Shown here one piece after another: positions 6,628 to 13,487 of a stretch of 27,885 bases of DNA. The DNA lies in assembly GCA_047608145.1 (NCBI GenBank), contig JASGDC010000042.1, forward strand, positions 1-27,885, read 5' to 3'. Made by a program: the position numbers and the translations under genes. The notes below the pieces were generated by a model. It was not told the origin of the DNA. It worked only from the letters and a program-made list of their open reading frames with translations, and searched no databases. Source of the DNA: JASGDC01 sp047608145. GTDB lineage: Bacteria; Actinomycetota; Actinomycetes; Actinomycetales; Micrococcaceae. Each line of letters starts with the position of its first letter. The stretch's first letter is position 1.

Positions 6628-7884
6628 TTATTTGGCTTTACTATTCCTTAAACCAAGGATAATGCCACCAATTAATGCAGCAATTGTAGAACCAGCAAGG
6701 ACCCCGATTTTCACGTAAGTTTCAGTGGGATTATGTGTGCCGTAAGCCAGTTCACCGACTAGCAGAGATACGGTAAAGCCAATTCCAGCCACGAAAGACA
6801 TTCCTACTAAATCTGGCCACTTTAATGCGGGATCTAGTGTGAACTGTTTGTTTTTGCTCATTAGGAAGGTGGTGCTGAGAATACCAATTGGTTTTCCTAA
6901 TACTAATCCTGCTACAATACCGATGGTTATCGGTGAATTAAAAGCAGTTTGTAAGCCAGTCCAGCCTCCATTTTCTACTCCTGCGGCAAAGAACGCAAAT
7001 ACGGGTACCGCAAAAAGAACAGAAACTAGACCCCATTCATCTGCGAAATGTGCAGCTAAGCCATCGTATATTGGGCGACCTTTTTCGTCAATAGTTACTT
7101 GAACTTTTGCTTTTTCAGTTGGTTTTACTGGAACAGTAAAGCTAAGTAGCGCGCCAGCAATTGTGGCATGGATACCAGAGGCATGGATTAGAGCCCAGGT
7201 TAGCACTGCTAATGGGATTAGCAGCCACCATGAGAGAACACCACGCTGCACTAAGAATCCAAAGACGCCTAGTGGTATTAGTGCGATAAATAACCATAAG
7301 AAATGAATAGTGCTGGTATAAAAAATTGCAATGATAATGATAGCTATTAAATCATCGACAATTGCAAGTGTTAGTAGGAAAGCGCGGAGTTCTGGAGATA
7401 GAAACTTTCCAACAAAAGCAAGTAGAGCTACAGCAAAAGCAACATCAGTAGCTGAGGGTATCGCCCAACCACGTAAATCATATGTTCCTGAGTGGAGATT
7501 TATTAAGGTAAATATTAATGCAGGTACTATTACGCCACCAGCTGCTGCAGCAATCGGAATTGCAACTTTACGAGGATTTTTAAGTCTACCTATAATAAAC
7601 TCTTCTTTTAATTCTAAACCTAAGACAAAGAAAAATATTGCTAACAGTCCATCTGTCGCCCAGCCTGCAACACTTAAGTTAAGGTGTAAAGCTGTTGGTC
7701 CGAAATGAAAATCACTTATTTTTTGATACCAACTAGCTGCACTTGAATTAGCAAAAATTAGTGCAGCTATAGTCGCAATTAGTAATAGTGCACCACCAAA
7801 TGCATCCGTTTTGAGTGTCTTATGGACGCCAGACCATATTTCATGCACAGCGAAACGCGTCATTTTTGTGGATTTTTTGGGCAC
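6628..7884 (-). CDS. nhaA: Na+/H+ antiporter NhaA
   Basis: This 418-residue NhaA-type antiporter exchanges cytoplasmic Na+ (or Li+) for external protons. The transport-site acidic residues are visible: SATDVAFA with Asp147, and AIVDDL with Asp177-Asp178, equivalent to Asp133 and Asp163/Asp164 of the Escherichia coli protein. About twelve hydrophobic segments run from residue 30 to the end. A hydrophilic loop around residues 265-285 (KPTEKAKVQVTIDEKGRP) is longer than in the E. coli protein. The start is GTG at 7884 with Shine-Dalgarno GGAAGG about eight bases upstream. An internal ATG at codon 8 is a less well placed alternative. The gene is divergent from the SDR/TDT pair and is probably monocistronic. 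Confidence 0.95.
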   Translation of the reverse strand: MPKKSTKMTRFAVHEIWSGVHKTLKTDAFGGALLLIATIAALIFANSSAASWYQKISDFHFGPTALHLNLSVAGWATDGLLAIFFFVLGLELKEEFIIGRLKNPRKVAIPIAAAAGGVIVPALIFTLINLHSGTYDLRGWAIPSATDVAFAVALLAFVGKFLSPELRAFLLTLAIVDDLIAIIIIAIFYTSTIHFLWLFIALIPLGVFGFLVQRGVLSWWLLIPLAVLTWALIHASGIHATIAGALLSFTVPVKPTEKAKVQVTIDEKGRPIYDGLAAHFADEWGLVSVLFAVPVFAFFAAGVENGGWTGLQTAFNSPITIGIVAGLVLGKPIGILSTTFLMSKNKQFTLDPALKWPDLVGMSFVAGIGFTVSLLVGELAYGTHNPTETYVKIGVLAGSTIAALIGGIILGLRNSKAK

Positions 7885-7997
7885 TAATTAACCTTCCAAA
7901 ATGGTAGTTGATTATTTATTGTTAAGAATAATCTAATGATACTAACAGTAAATCAGTAGATAAAGTTCACTATAGTTAGCTTACAAATTAGAGATGT

Positions 7998-8027
7998 TTT
8001 CTTGGGGTATTACTAAAAGTTTATAAT
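7998..8027 (+). promoter_or_regulatory. Leaderless promoter of the SDR/TDT pair
   Basis: A perfect TATAAT (8022-8027) is followed by exactly six bases and then the ATG at 8034. A poor -35 (TTTCTT, 7998-8003) is 18 bases upstream. The transcription start should fall on or next to the start codon, and no Shine-Dalgarno is present. Confidence 0.6.
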
Positions 8028-8033
8028 AGATAA

Positions 8034-8657
8034 ATGAGTAAAAAACAAAATATCTTAGTTATTGGTGCTTCCGGAGCTTTAGGAAGTGCAATTGTAAAAG
8101 CATTAAATTCCCGTGGACATGAAGTAATTGAGGCTTCACATAGTAAAGCTGAGTATTCAGTGGACACCACTAATAGTGACAGTATTACTACACTATTTGA
8201 AGAAGCCGCCAAAAAGTATGAACAATTAGATGCAGTGGTAGTTGCTGCTGGTAGCGCTCCCTTTGGGGATCTACAAAATTCTAGTTATGACGATATGTAT
8301 GCGGCAATTAACGGTAAAGGCTTATCACAACTAGATGTAGTACGCATTGGTCAGAAGTATGTAAAAGAAACTGGATCATTTACTTTAATTACTGGAATCT
8401 TAACTGATGTTCCACTGCAAAATAGTTCATTTGCTGCAGCAGCAAATGGGATGGTTAAAGCTTTTGTTAATACTGCAGCTGCTAATATTTCACAACGTAT
8501 TAACGTAGTCAGCCCAAATGTCCTAACTGAGTCAATGAGTAAGTATGCGGATACCTTTACTGGCTTCATTCCAGTCGATGCAGCTGAAGCAGCACAATAC
8601 TATGTGCGTTCAGTAGAAGGTATCGAAACTGGAAAGTGCTTTAACGTTGGCTACTAA
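8034..8657 (+). CDS. Atypical short-chain dehydrogenase (short SDR without Tyr-x-x-x-Lys)
   Basis: This is a 207-residue single-domain Rossmann protein. The nucleotide-binding motif GASGALGSA lies at residues 11-19, followed by a second strand ending in the EASHSK stretch, as in NADP-preferring SDRs. VVAAGSAPFG replaces NNAG, and RINVVSPNVLTES is near the end. Where classical SDRs carry Tyr-x-x-x-Lys this protein reads SSFAAAANGMVKAF, with no tyrosine. It belongs with the compact ~200-residue SDRs that keep the fold but not the classical catalytic pair. Its reaction is unknown. The stop overlaps the start of the TDT transporter by 11 bases, so the two are coupled. The ATG at 8034 is set by the promoter six bases upstream. 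Confidence 0.8.
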   Translation: MSKKQNILVIGASGALGSAIVKALNSRGHEVIEASHSKAEYSVDTTNSDSITTLFEEAAKKYEQLDAVVVAAGSAPFGDLQNSSYDDMYAAINGKGLSQLDVVRIGQKYVKETGSFTLITGILTDVPLQNSSFAAAANGMVKAFVNTAAANISQRINVVSPNVLTESMSKYADTFTGFIPVDAAEAAQYYVRSVEGIETGKCFNVGY

Positions 8658-9756
8658 ACTAAAAGGTGAATTTAAGAATTTTCAGGCTGGTTTGGAGTAC
8701 TTCGCGCCAAACTGGTTTGCTACGGCGTTAGGTACAGGTGGTTTAGCATTAGCAATATATGAGTTGCCGTTTAAATTTGCGGCAAAAATTCCATTAGCTA
8801 CTACTATTTGGCTTATCGCTTTAGTGATTTTAATAATAGTCTCAGGCACCACGTTATATCATCGCTTTACTATGCCAGAACGCATTAAAACCTATATCAA
8901 AGATCCAATAGTTGGATTTTTCTATGGTGCAATGCCGATGGCAATCATCATTGTAGGTGGTGGTTTCTTGCTTTATACTAGGCCATTCTTAGGTGAGACT
9001 ATAGCATTCTGGATCTGTTTTAGTATGTGGATATTTGGTACGGTCCAGGCATCCTATATTGCGTTACGCCTTGTTTATATTTCCTTCATGGAACATGAAT
9101 TCCGAATTAACTCTGTGGTAGGCGGTTGGATGATGCCGTTGGTACCTTCATTGCTTGTAGCCAGTACCGGAGCCTTGATTATCCCTTATACTAGCCCAAC
9201 TTTGGGTCGTAATATGTTGCTAGTATGTTATGGATATTTAGGTTTTGGCATTATTTCTAGTTTTATCGTGCTGGTTCAGATATGGCAGCGATTAGCTCAA
9301 TATAAAATTGATTCCCCAGTATTTATGCCAACTTTTTGGATTGTGCTAGGGCCATTAGGTCAGACAATTACTTCCTTTAATTCACTGGCTAAAGATGGCG
9401 AGCGTTTTCTTCCTAACGAGTATGCAATTTTTGCAAATGGGTTATCATTTTTCGGAGGAGTATTAATATGGGGATTCGCAACTTTTTGGTTATTATTAGT
9501 TTTGGCAATGACAATTAAAACTGCTATTAAAGGAATGCCGTTTTCCCTAACCTGGTGGAGTTTTACTTTCCCATTAGCAGTGTATAGTACGGGTTCATCA
9601 GCTATTGCCCAGCGAGTAGATGCCTTGGTATTCAGTATTACAGCAGCAATTGCAGCTGCACTATTAGCTGTTATTTGGGTGTATATTCTATACCGCACTA
9701 TAAAAGGTGTGCTTGATAAGTCGTTGTTAGAAGTCCCAGTAACCGCAATTGTGTAA
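8647..9756 (+). CDS. TDT-family transporter (TehA/Mae1/SLAC1-like)
   Basis: This is a 369-residue membrane protein with about ten hydrophobic segments. The entry sequence LEYFAPNWFATALGTGGLALA is typical of tellurite-resistance/dicarboxylate transporters, and the repeated helix pairs (for example FYGAMPMAIIIVGGGFLLYT) fit the SLAC1 fold. Members move organic anions or small anions, or affect tellurite resistance; the substrate here is not predictable. The reading frame has a TTG at 8647 as the only start that leaves the first conserved segment intact, with GGAAAG about ten bases upstream. It overlaps the preceding SDR by 11 bases, which implies translational coupling and perhaps a shared substrate pathway. 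Confidence 0.85.
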   Translation: MATKLKGEFKNFQAGLEYFAPNWFATALGTGGLALAIYELPFKFAAKIPLATTIWLIALVILIIVSGTTLYHRFTMPERIKTYIKDPIVGFFYGAMPMAIIIVGGGFLLYTRPFLGETIAFWICFSMWIFGTVQASYIALRLVYISFMEHEFRINSVVGGWMMPLVPSLLVASTGALIIPYTSPTLGRNMLLVCYGYLGFGIISSFIVLVQIWQRLAQYKIDSPVFMPTFWIVLGPLGQTITSFNSLAKDGERFLPNEYAIFANGLSFFGGVLIWGFATFWLLLVLAMTIKTAIKGMPFSLTWWSFTFPLAVYSTGSSAIAQRVDALVFSITAAIAAALLAVIWVYILYRTIKGVLDKSLLEVPVTAIV

Positions 9757-9855
9757 GTATAATTAGGTTAAAAATTCCGTGTCTTTTAACTATGCTCCAT
9801 GGTAAATGTTTTATGTTTAAGATAATGTACTTGAGAAACTATTTTAGGAATTCCA

Positions 9856-10821
9856 GTGGCTAAAGAACGCGATATTTTTAATGTAGACCCAGACTATGAT
9901 CCATCTGAGTCACCAATTCTGGGTAATCCAGATGTTTGGAAAAAAGGTTCTGGTAGCTCGAAAGCTAAACCAAAGAGTGAGCAGACTACTAGTATTATTA
10001 ATAAGTTTGGTAGCAGCACCAAGAAAACGGCTAAGTTGCCTAAATTAAATAAGACTGCAAAGCTTGAAGATGAACCTACTACTCAGGTTAATAAGACAGT
10101 TGAATTACCTGGATATGGTAAAGATGAAGACGAGCCAAAGAAGCCAAAGCTATGGGCCAGACTACTACGTTTTTTGATTATGCTAAGCACACCGTTGGCT
10201 TTGTTGATGGTAGCAATTCGTTTGCTATCAACTTCATGGTTCTTAGTTTATGAATATGCTCGCCCTAATTTTCCGTCAGATAAGTATGGTTTTACAGCTA
10301 CAGATCGGGTGCATTATGGTTCTTATGTAGTCAATTATCTTAACAATGCTGACGGACCACGCTACTTGTCAGATATTGTGATGTCTAACGGTACTACTAA
10401 GACTTTTACTCCGAATGAAGTATCGCATATGGTTGATGTAAAAGCATTATTAAGTGCGGTCAGTATCGGGGCAATTGCTTTTTTCATTATCGCAAGTATT
10501 CTTGGATTACTATTGTTCCGTGGGCACAATAAAGGTGGAATGCGTAAAGGATTGTTTAATGGTTCTATCTTTACTATCGTATTGATGGCATTAGTTGGAT
10601 TTTTGGCTCGGGCAAATTGGTCTGGTTTCTTTAATAATTTTCATCAATTGCTATTTCCAAAAGGCAACTGGCAATTTCCAGAAAGTACTACTTTAATCAG
10701 GTTGTTCCCATCACAATTTTGGGTTGATGCTGGGGCTGCTGCTATCGCATTAACAATATTCTTTGCAGTTATTTTGATGATATTAGCTCGGCCAAGGCGT
10801 AAAAAGAAAATAAAAAGTTAA
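9856..10821 (+). CDS. DUF1461/TIGR01906-type integral membrane protein with charged N-terminal tail
   Basis: This 321-residue protein has a GTG start at 9856 and an AGGAA ribosome-binding site five bases upstream. Residues 1-95 are polar and probably disordered, with a loose repeat of Lys-Thr-x-x-Leu-Pro type (KTAKLPKLNKTAKL, NKTVELP). Four membrane segments follow, at about 97-121, 195-220, 232-250 and 288-310. The stretch between segments 3 and 4, FHQLLFPKGNWQFPESTTLI followed by RLFPSQFWVD, is the hallmark of the TIGR01906/DUF1461 family. That family has no assigned function that I know of. The threonine-rich repeats could be phosphorylation sites of a Ser/Thr kinase, but this is speculation. 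A strong terminator closes the gene. Confidence 0.75.
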   Translation: MAKERDIFNVDPDYDPSESPILGNPDVWKKGSGSSKAKPKSEQTTSIINKFGSSTKKTAKLPKLNKTAKLEDEPTTQVNKTVELPGYGKDEDEPKKPKLWARLLRFLIMLSTPLALLMVAIRLLSTSWFLVYEYARPNFPSDKYGFTATDRVHYGSYVVNYLNNADGPRYLSDIVMSNGTTKTFTPNEVSHMVDVKALLSAVSIGAIAFFIIASILGLLLFRGHNKGGMRKGLFNGSIFTIVLMALVGFLARANWSGFFNNFHQLLFPKGNWQFPESTTLIRLFPSQFWVDAGAAAIALTIFFAVILMILARPRRKKKIKS

Positions 10822-10839
10822 TTTTTAGAAAATATTTTT

Positions 10840-10879
10840 AATGGCAATTGCTTCATGGTAAGTAATTGCCATTATTTTT
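10840..10879 (+). terminator. Intrinsic terminator after the DUF1461-type gene
   Basis: AATGGCAATTGCTT (10840-10853) pairs with AAGTAATTGCCATT (10860-10873) around a six-base loop: 14 bp with one G-T pair. ATTTTTA follows. It is 18 bases downstream of the stop codon. Confidence 0.85.
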
Positions 10880-10923
10880 ATGACTTTATTTGGCTAAATA
10901 TCAACCTAAAATAGTAATTCTTT

Positions 10924-10943
10924 AAATTGTATCGATACAATTT
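10924..10943. promoter_or_regulatory. Perfect 20-bp palindrome, probable operator
   Basis: AAATTGTATCGATACAATTT is a perfect 20-bp inverted repeat that covers the presumed -35 hexamer of the next promoter. Its size and TGTA..TACA core fit a dimeric repressor such as a TetR- or LacI-type protein. No candidate regulator gene lies in the window. Confidence 0.6.
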
Positions 10944-10955
10944 GTCTTTTATATG
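10927..10955 (+). promoter_or_regulatory. Candidate promoter of a small transcript
   Basis: The -35 TTGTAT (10927-10932), a 17-base spacer and the -10 TATATG (10950-10955) give a predicted start near 10962. The -35 lies inside the 20-bp palindrome, so binding there would block RNA polymerase. Neither hexamer is a full consensus. Confidence 0.4.
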
Positions 10956-10983
10956 TTATAAGAGCAAAACTATTCATGGAATA

Positions 10984-11085
10984 ATGAAGCTGAAGTTTTA
11001 TTATTTTACTCCTTACTGTTTGTTGTTGTGTTGGTATACCTTTTTAAGTGTTGTTATGGTGTGCAAAGCTAAATTCCATCTTTAA
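10984..11085 (+). CDS. Possible 33-residue hydrophobic peptide
   Basis: A frame opens with ATG at 10984 (MKLKFYYFTPYCLLLCWY...) and ends at TAA 11083-11085. It has two lysines at the front, a run of about 22 mostly hydrophobic residues with three cysteines, and a basic end (CKAKFHL). This would be a one-helix membrane peptide. The ribosome-binding site is weak (GGA three bases upstream). The stop codon lies within the 12-bp stem-loop at 11070-11099. T-rich DNA readily yields hydrophobic frames by chance, so the case rests on the dedicated promoter, operator and terminator around it. Small membrane protein, type I toxin-like peptide or no peptide are all open. Confidence 0.25.
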   Translation: MKLKFYYFTPYCLLLCWYTFLSVVMVCKAKFHL

Positions 11086-11146
11086 TTAGATGGAATTTAT
11101 ATAGTGTTCTACACTGCCTAAACAAAACAAATGCAATACACACAGG

Positions 11147-11191
11147 AATAGCGGGCTAGACTTTAAGAGTTCTAGCTCGCTATTTCTTTGT
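11147..11191 (+). terminator. Intrinsic terminator with no large gene upstream
   Basis: AATAGCGGGCTAGA (11147-11160) pairs with TCTAGCTCGCTATT (11171-11184): 14 bp with one G-T pair and a ten-base loop. It is followed by a T-rich tail. It lies before the start of the DUF4012-type gene and after a terminated gene. Confidence 0.85.
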
Positions 11192-11233
11192 CTTTCTTAT
11201 GTTTTATAGTATCTTTTGCTAGTTGAATTTATG

Positions 11234-11239
11234 TAGAAT
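11234..11239 (+). promoter_or_regulatory. Leaderless -10 of the DUF4012-type gene
   Basis: TAGAAT (11234-11239), preceded by TG, ends seven bases before the ATG at 11247. No Shine-Dalgarno is visible. This again suggests a leaderless mRNA. No convincing -35 is present at 17-18 bases, so it may be an extended -10 promoter. Confidence 0.45.
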
Positions 11240-11246
11240 AGCAATT

Positions 11247-13487
11247 ATGGCTCAAGATGGTAAGTACGAGGACTTTTTTCCACATGGTAGTGGTCCAGAT
11301 GGAAGTCCGAAGAAGAAAAAGAGGAAAAGGAGTAGTTCTTCTAGCTCAAGTGGCTCATCAAGTTCAAGCTCTTCTAGCTCAGGGGTAAAACGAAAGCGAA
11401 AAAGGCGGAGTAGTTCCTCAAGTTCTTCGAACCCAAGTTCTAGTTCATCATCGAACTCTAGTTCACCACAAAAACGTCGTAAAAAACGTTCATTTTCAGA
11501 GTCGGCAAGCGAAGGCAACTGGAATAAACCACCAAAGACTTCTAGTTCAAGTGGGTCATCAAGTTCTGGTAGTTCAGGTAAAAAACGAAAGCGTAAAAAA
11601 AGAAATACAGCTGAATTTGATAAAGCTTTTAGTAAAGATTCAGGTCGGAGTAGTTCCGATTTTAGTCAGAGTTTATCTGACAAAATAGCAAGTTTAAATT
11701 TATCGCGCTTTGCTATAGATCCTGGTAAATTCCTAAAATATTTTGTCATTATTGTGACAATATGTGTTTTTTGGCTGGGGATACGTGGCGTTCAAGCTGG
11801 AATTGCATTGCGTAAAGTAAATGCTGGAGTGCCAGCATTACAGCAAGCATTTGCTAAAAATGATACAAACGCAATCACAAATCAGCTTACAGCTATGAAA
11901 AAATCAGCTAAAAGTGCCCATAGTGCTACTAGCGATCCAATATGGCGGTTAGCGAAATACATTCCATTAATTGGGGCTAACTTTGAAGCTGCTAGTGCAG
12001 TATCAGATGTAGCTTATTCAGTAACTAAACCAATCAACCAAGATTTAACAAACAAGATTGCGAATTATCAAACTGTATTTGAGCCTAAAAATGGAAAATT
12101 TGATATTAATGCAATTAAAGATTTGTCACAGGAAGTATCACCGATTGCAAATGACACTGCAAACAGTGCTGCAGAGGTCGCAGTCATTAACCCAGATAGT
12201 TTAGTTAGTGCTGCAAGACAGCCGTTTAGTGAAGCTCAAACAAAGATAGCTCCGCTAGGTATTCAAGCCAAAAATTTTAGTGCTACTTTAAAACTATTGC
12301 CAGATATGCTTGGGGCAAGTGGAGAGCGTAACTATCTTGTAGTTAATCAAAATAATGCGGAGCTTCGTGGTTCTGGTGGACATCCAGGTTCATTTACTTT
12401 ATTAAACGCAAATCAAGGTGTCTTAAAAATTGGCGAGCAATATACTCCACAAGAGTTTAATAAGTTGCCAAATCCAGTTTTGATAGATAAGTCATTTACT
12501 AAAACTTTCGGTTCGAGTATTGCACAAAACATGATTATCTTTAATACAAGTCCGGATTGGCCGACAAACGGTAAGTTAGCGCATGACATCTTTAAACAAG
12601 ATAAAGGTTTTGATGTTGATGGCGTCATCGGCGTTGATCCTACTGCACTTTCACATATTCTAGATGCTACCGGCCCTGTGAGTGTTGATGGTATTGCTGG
12701 GTTACCTAGCCAAATTAATGCTCAAAATGTAGTGCAAATATTACTATCTGATGCATATAAAAACACTACTCCTACCCAACAGGATGATTATTTCGCTAAG
12801 GTATCTGACCAAGTATTTAACCAAATTGCCGCAGGTAAATTTGATGGCGCTAAGTTAATTGAAGGCCTTGGTAAAGCGGCAAATGAGAATCGTTTTCTAG
12901 TTTGGTCTAATACTGATCCAGAGCAACAGCTTCTTGAGAGTACCGAAGTTGGTGGCGATGTCATGAACCCTGTGCAAGCTCCAGCAGCGTATATGTACGG
13001 AGTAGCAATTAATAACTTACAGCAGTCTAAGATGGATTATTATCTAAAGGATTCTATCCAATTAGCACAAGCCGGATGTGGTACAGATAAAAACAATGTG
13101 ACAGTGATGAATTACACCGTTACCAATACTTTGAATATCGATCCAAATTCATTACCAGAATATGTAACAGGTAGTGTTAGACTATCTACTCCAGGTTTTG
13201 TTAAAGGTGAGTTATATGATGAATATACTTTTTATGCTCCTGCAGGCACTGAATTTAATTCGGTTAAAGTTGACGGGAAAGATGCTGGAGTAGCTTTAAG
13301 TAATATGGTTAATTTACAAACTGCTACAGTGATTTTACATACGGCTCCAGGACAAACACATAAAGTGGCAATGACTTTTTCAGGAGTGGATGTAACTCAT
13401 AAACCTGGAGTACGCTTAACCCCAACAGTACAAAATTTAGACTCACGAATTCAAGAACCTACGATTGAAGGGACCTGTGGAAAATAA
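11247..13487 (+). CDS. DUF4012-type membrane-anchored protein with Ser-run/basic-cluster N-terminus
   Basis: From ATG 11247 the protein has 746 residues. Residues 1-135 are extraordinary: runs of serine alternate with clusters such as PKKKKRKR, KRKRKRR, KRRKKR and KKRKRKKR. One membrane segment (YFVIIVTICVFWLGIRGVQA) follows at about residues 167-186. The large C-terminal part is outside the cell and matches the DUF4012 pattern I know from actinobacteria (NYLVVNQNNAELRGSGGHPG, then GVIGVDPTALSHILDATGPV). The family is of unknown function and often associated with surface or polysaccharide genes. The frame could open at TTG 11223, but the -10 box seven bases before 11247 favours the ATG. The stop overlaps metG by 11 bases, an odd coupling of a surface protein to a tRNA synthetase. 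Confidence 0.85.
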   Translation: MAQDGKYEDFFPHGSGPDGSPKKKKRKRSSSSSSSGSSSSSSSSSGVKRKRKRRSSSSSSSNPSSSSSSNSSSPQKRRKKRSFSESASEGNWNKPPKTSSSSGSSSSGSSGKKRKRKKRNTAEFDKAFSKDSGRSSSDFSQSLSDKIASLNLSRFAIDPGKFLKYFVIIVTICVFWLGIRGVQAGIALRKVNAGVPALQQAFAKNDTNAITNQLTAMKKSAKSAHSATSDPIWRLAKYIPLIGANFEAASAVSDVAYSVTKPINQDLTNKIANYQTVFEPKNGKFDINAIKDLSQEVSPIANDTANSAAEVAVINPDSLVSAARQPFSEAQTKIAPLGIQAKNFSATLKLLPDMLGASGERNYLVVNQNNAELRGSGGHPGSFTLLNANQGVLKIGEQYTPQEFNKLPNPVLIDKSFTKTFGSSIAQNMIIFNTSPDWPTNGKLAHDIFKQDKGFDVDGVIGVDPTALSHILDATGPVSVDGIAGLPSQINAQNVVQILLSDAYKNTTPTQQDDYFAKVSDQVFNQIAAGKFDGAKLIEGLGKAANENRFLVWSNTDPEQQLLESTEVGGDVMNPVQAPAAYMYGVAINNLQQSKMDYYLKDSIQLAQAGCGTDKNNVTVMNYTVTNTLNIDPNSLPEYVTGSVRLSTPGFVKGELYDEYTFYAPAGTEFNSVKVDGKDAGVALSNMVNLQTATVILHTAPGQTHKVAMTFSGVDVTHKPGVRLTPTVQNLDSRIQEPTIEGTCGK

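Larger units (their letters stand above)
10962..11195 (+). ncRNA. Candidate small transcript between two terminators
   Basis: This interval has its own promoter-like sequence upstream and a strong intrinsic terminator at 11147-11184, yet no annotated-size gene. Hairpins within it are: AAAACT/AGTTTT (10966-10971 with 10994-10999) enclosing TTCAT/ATGAA (10973-10977 with 10984-10988); a perfect 12-bp stem at 11070-11081 / 11088-11099; and AGTGT/ACACT at 11103-11115. The preceding gene is already closed by its own terminator and the next gene has its own start signal, so the second terminator needs an RNA of about 230 nt to end. It could be a regulatory RNA or the mRNA of the 33-residue peptide listed next. 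I do not recognise a known RNA family. Confidence 0.4.

Noticed and set aside
11252..11518. An 88-residue Glu/Leu-rich minus-strand frame
   Set aside because: It is the complement of the Ser/Lys/Arg low-complexity codons of the DUF4012-type gene and has no start signals.
11283..11600. Basic clusters such as PKKKKRKR taken as nuclear-localisation signals of a host-targeted effector
   Set aside because: They precede a membrane segment and lie on the cytoplasmic side of a surface protein, so delivery to a host nucleus is unsupported.
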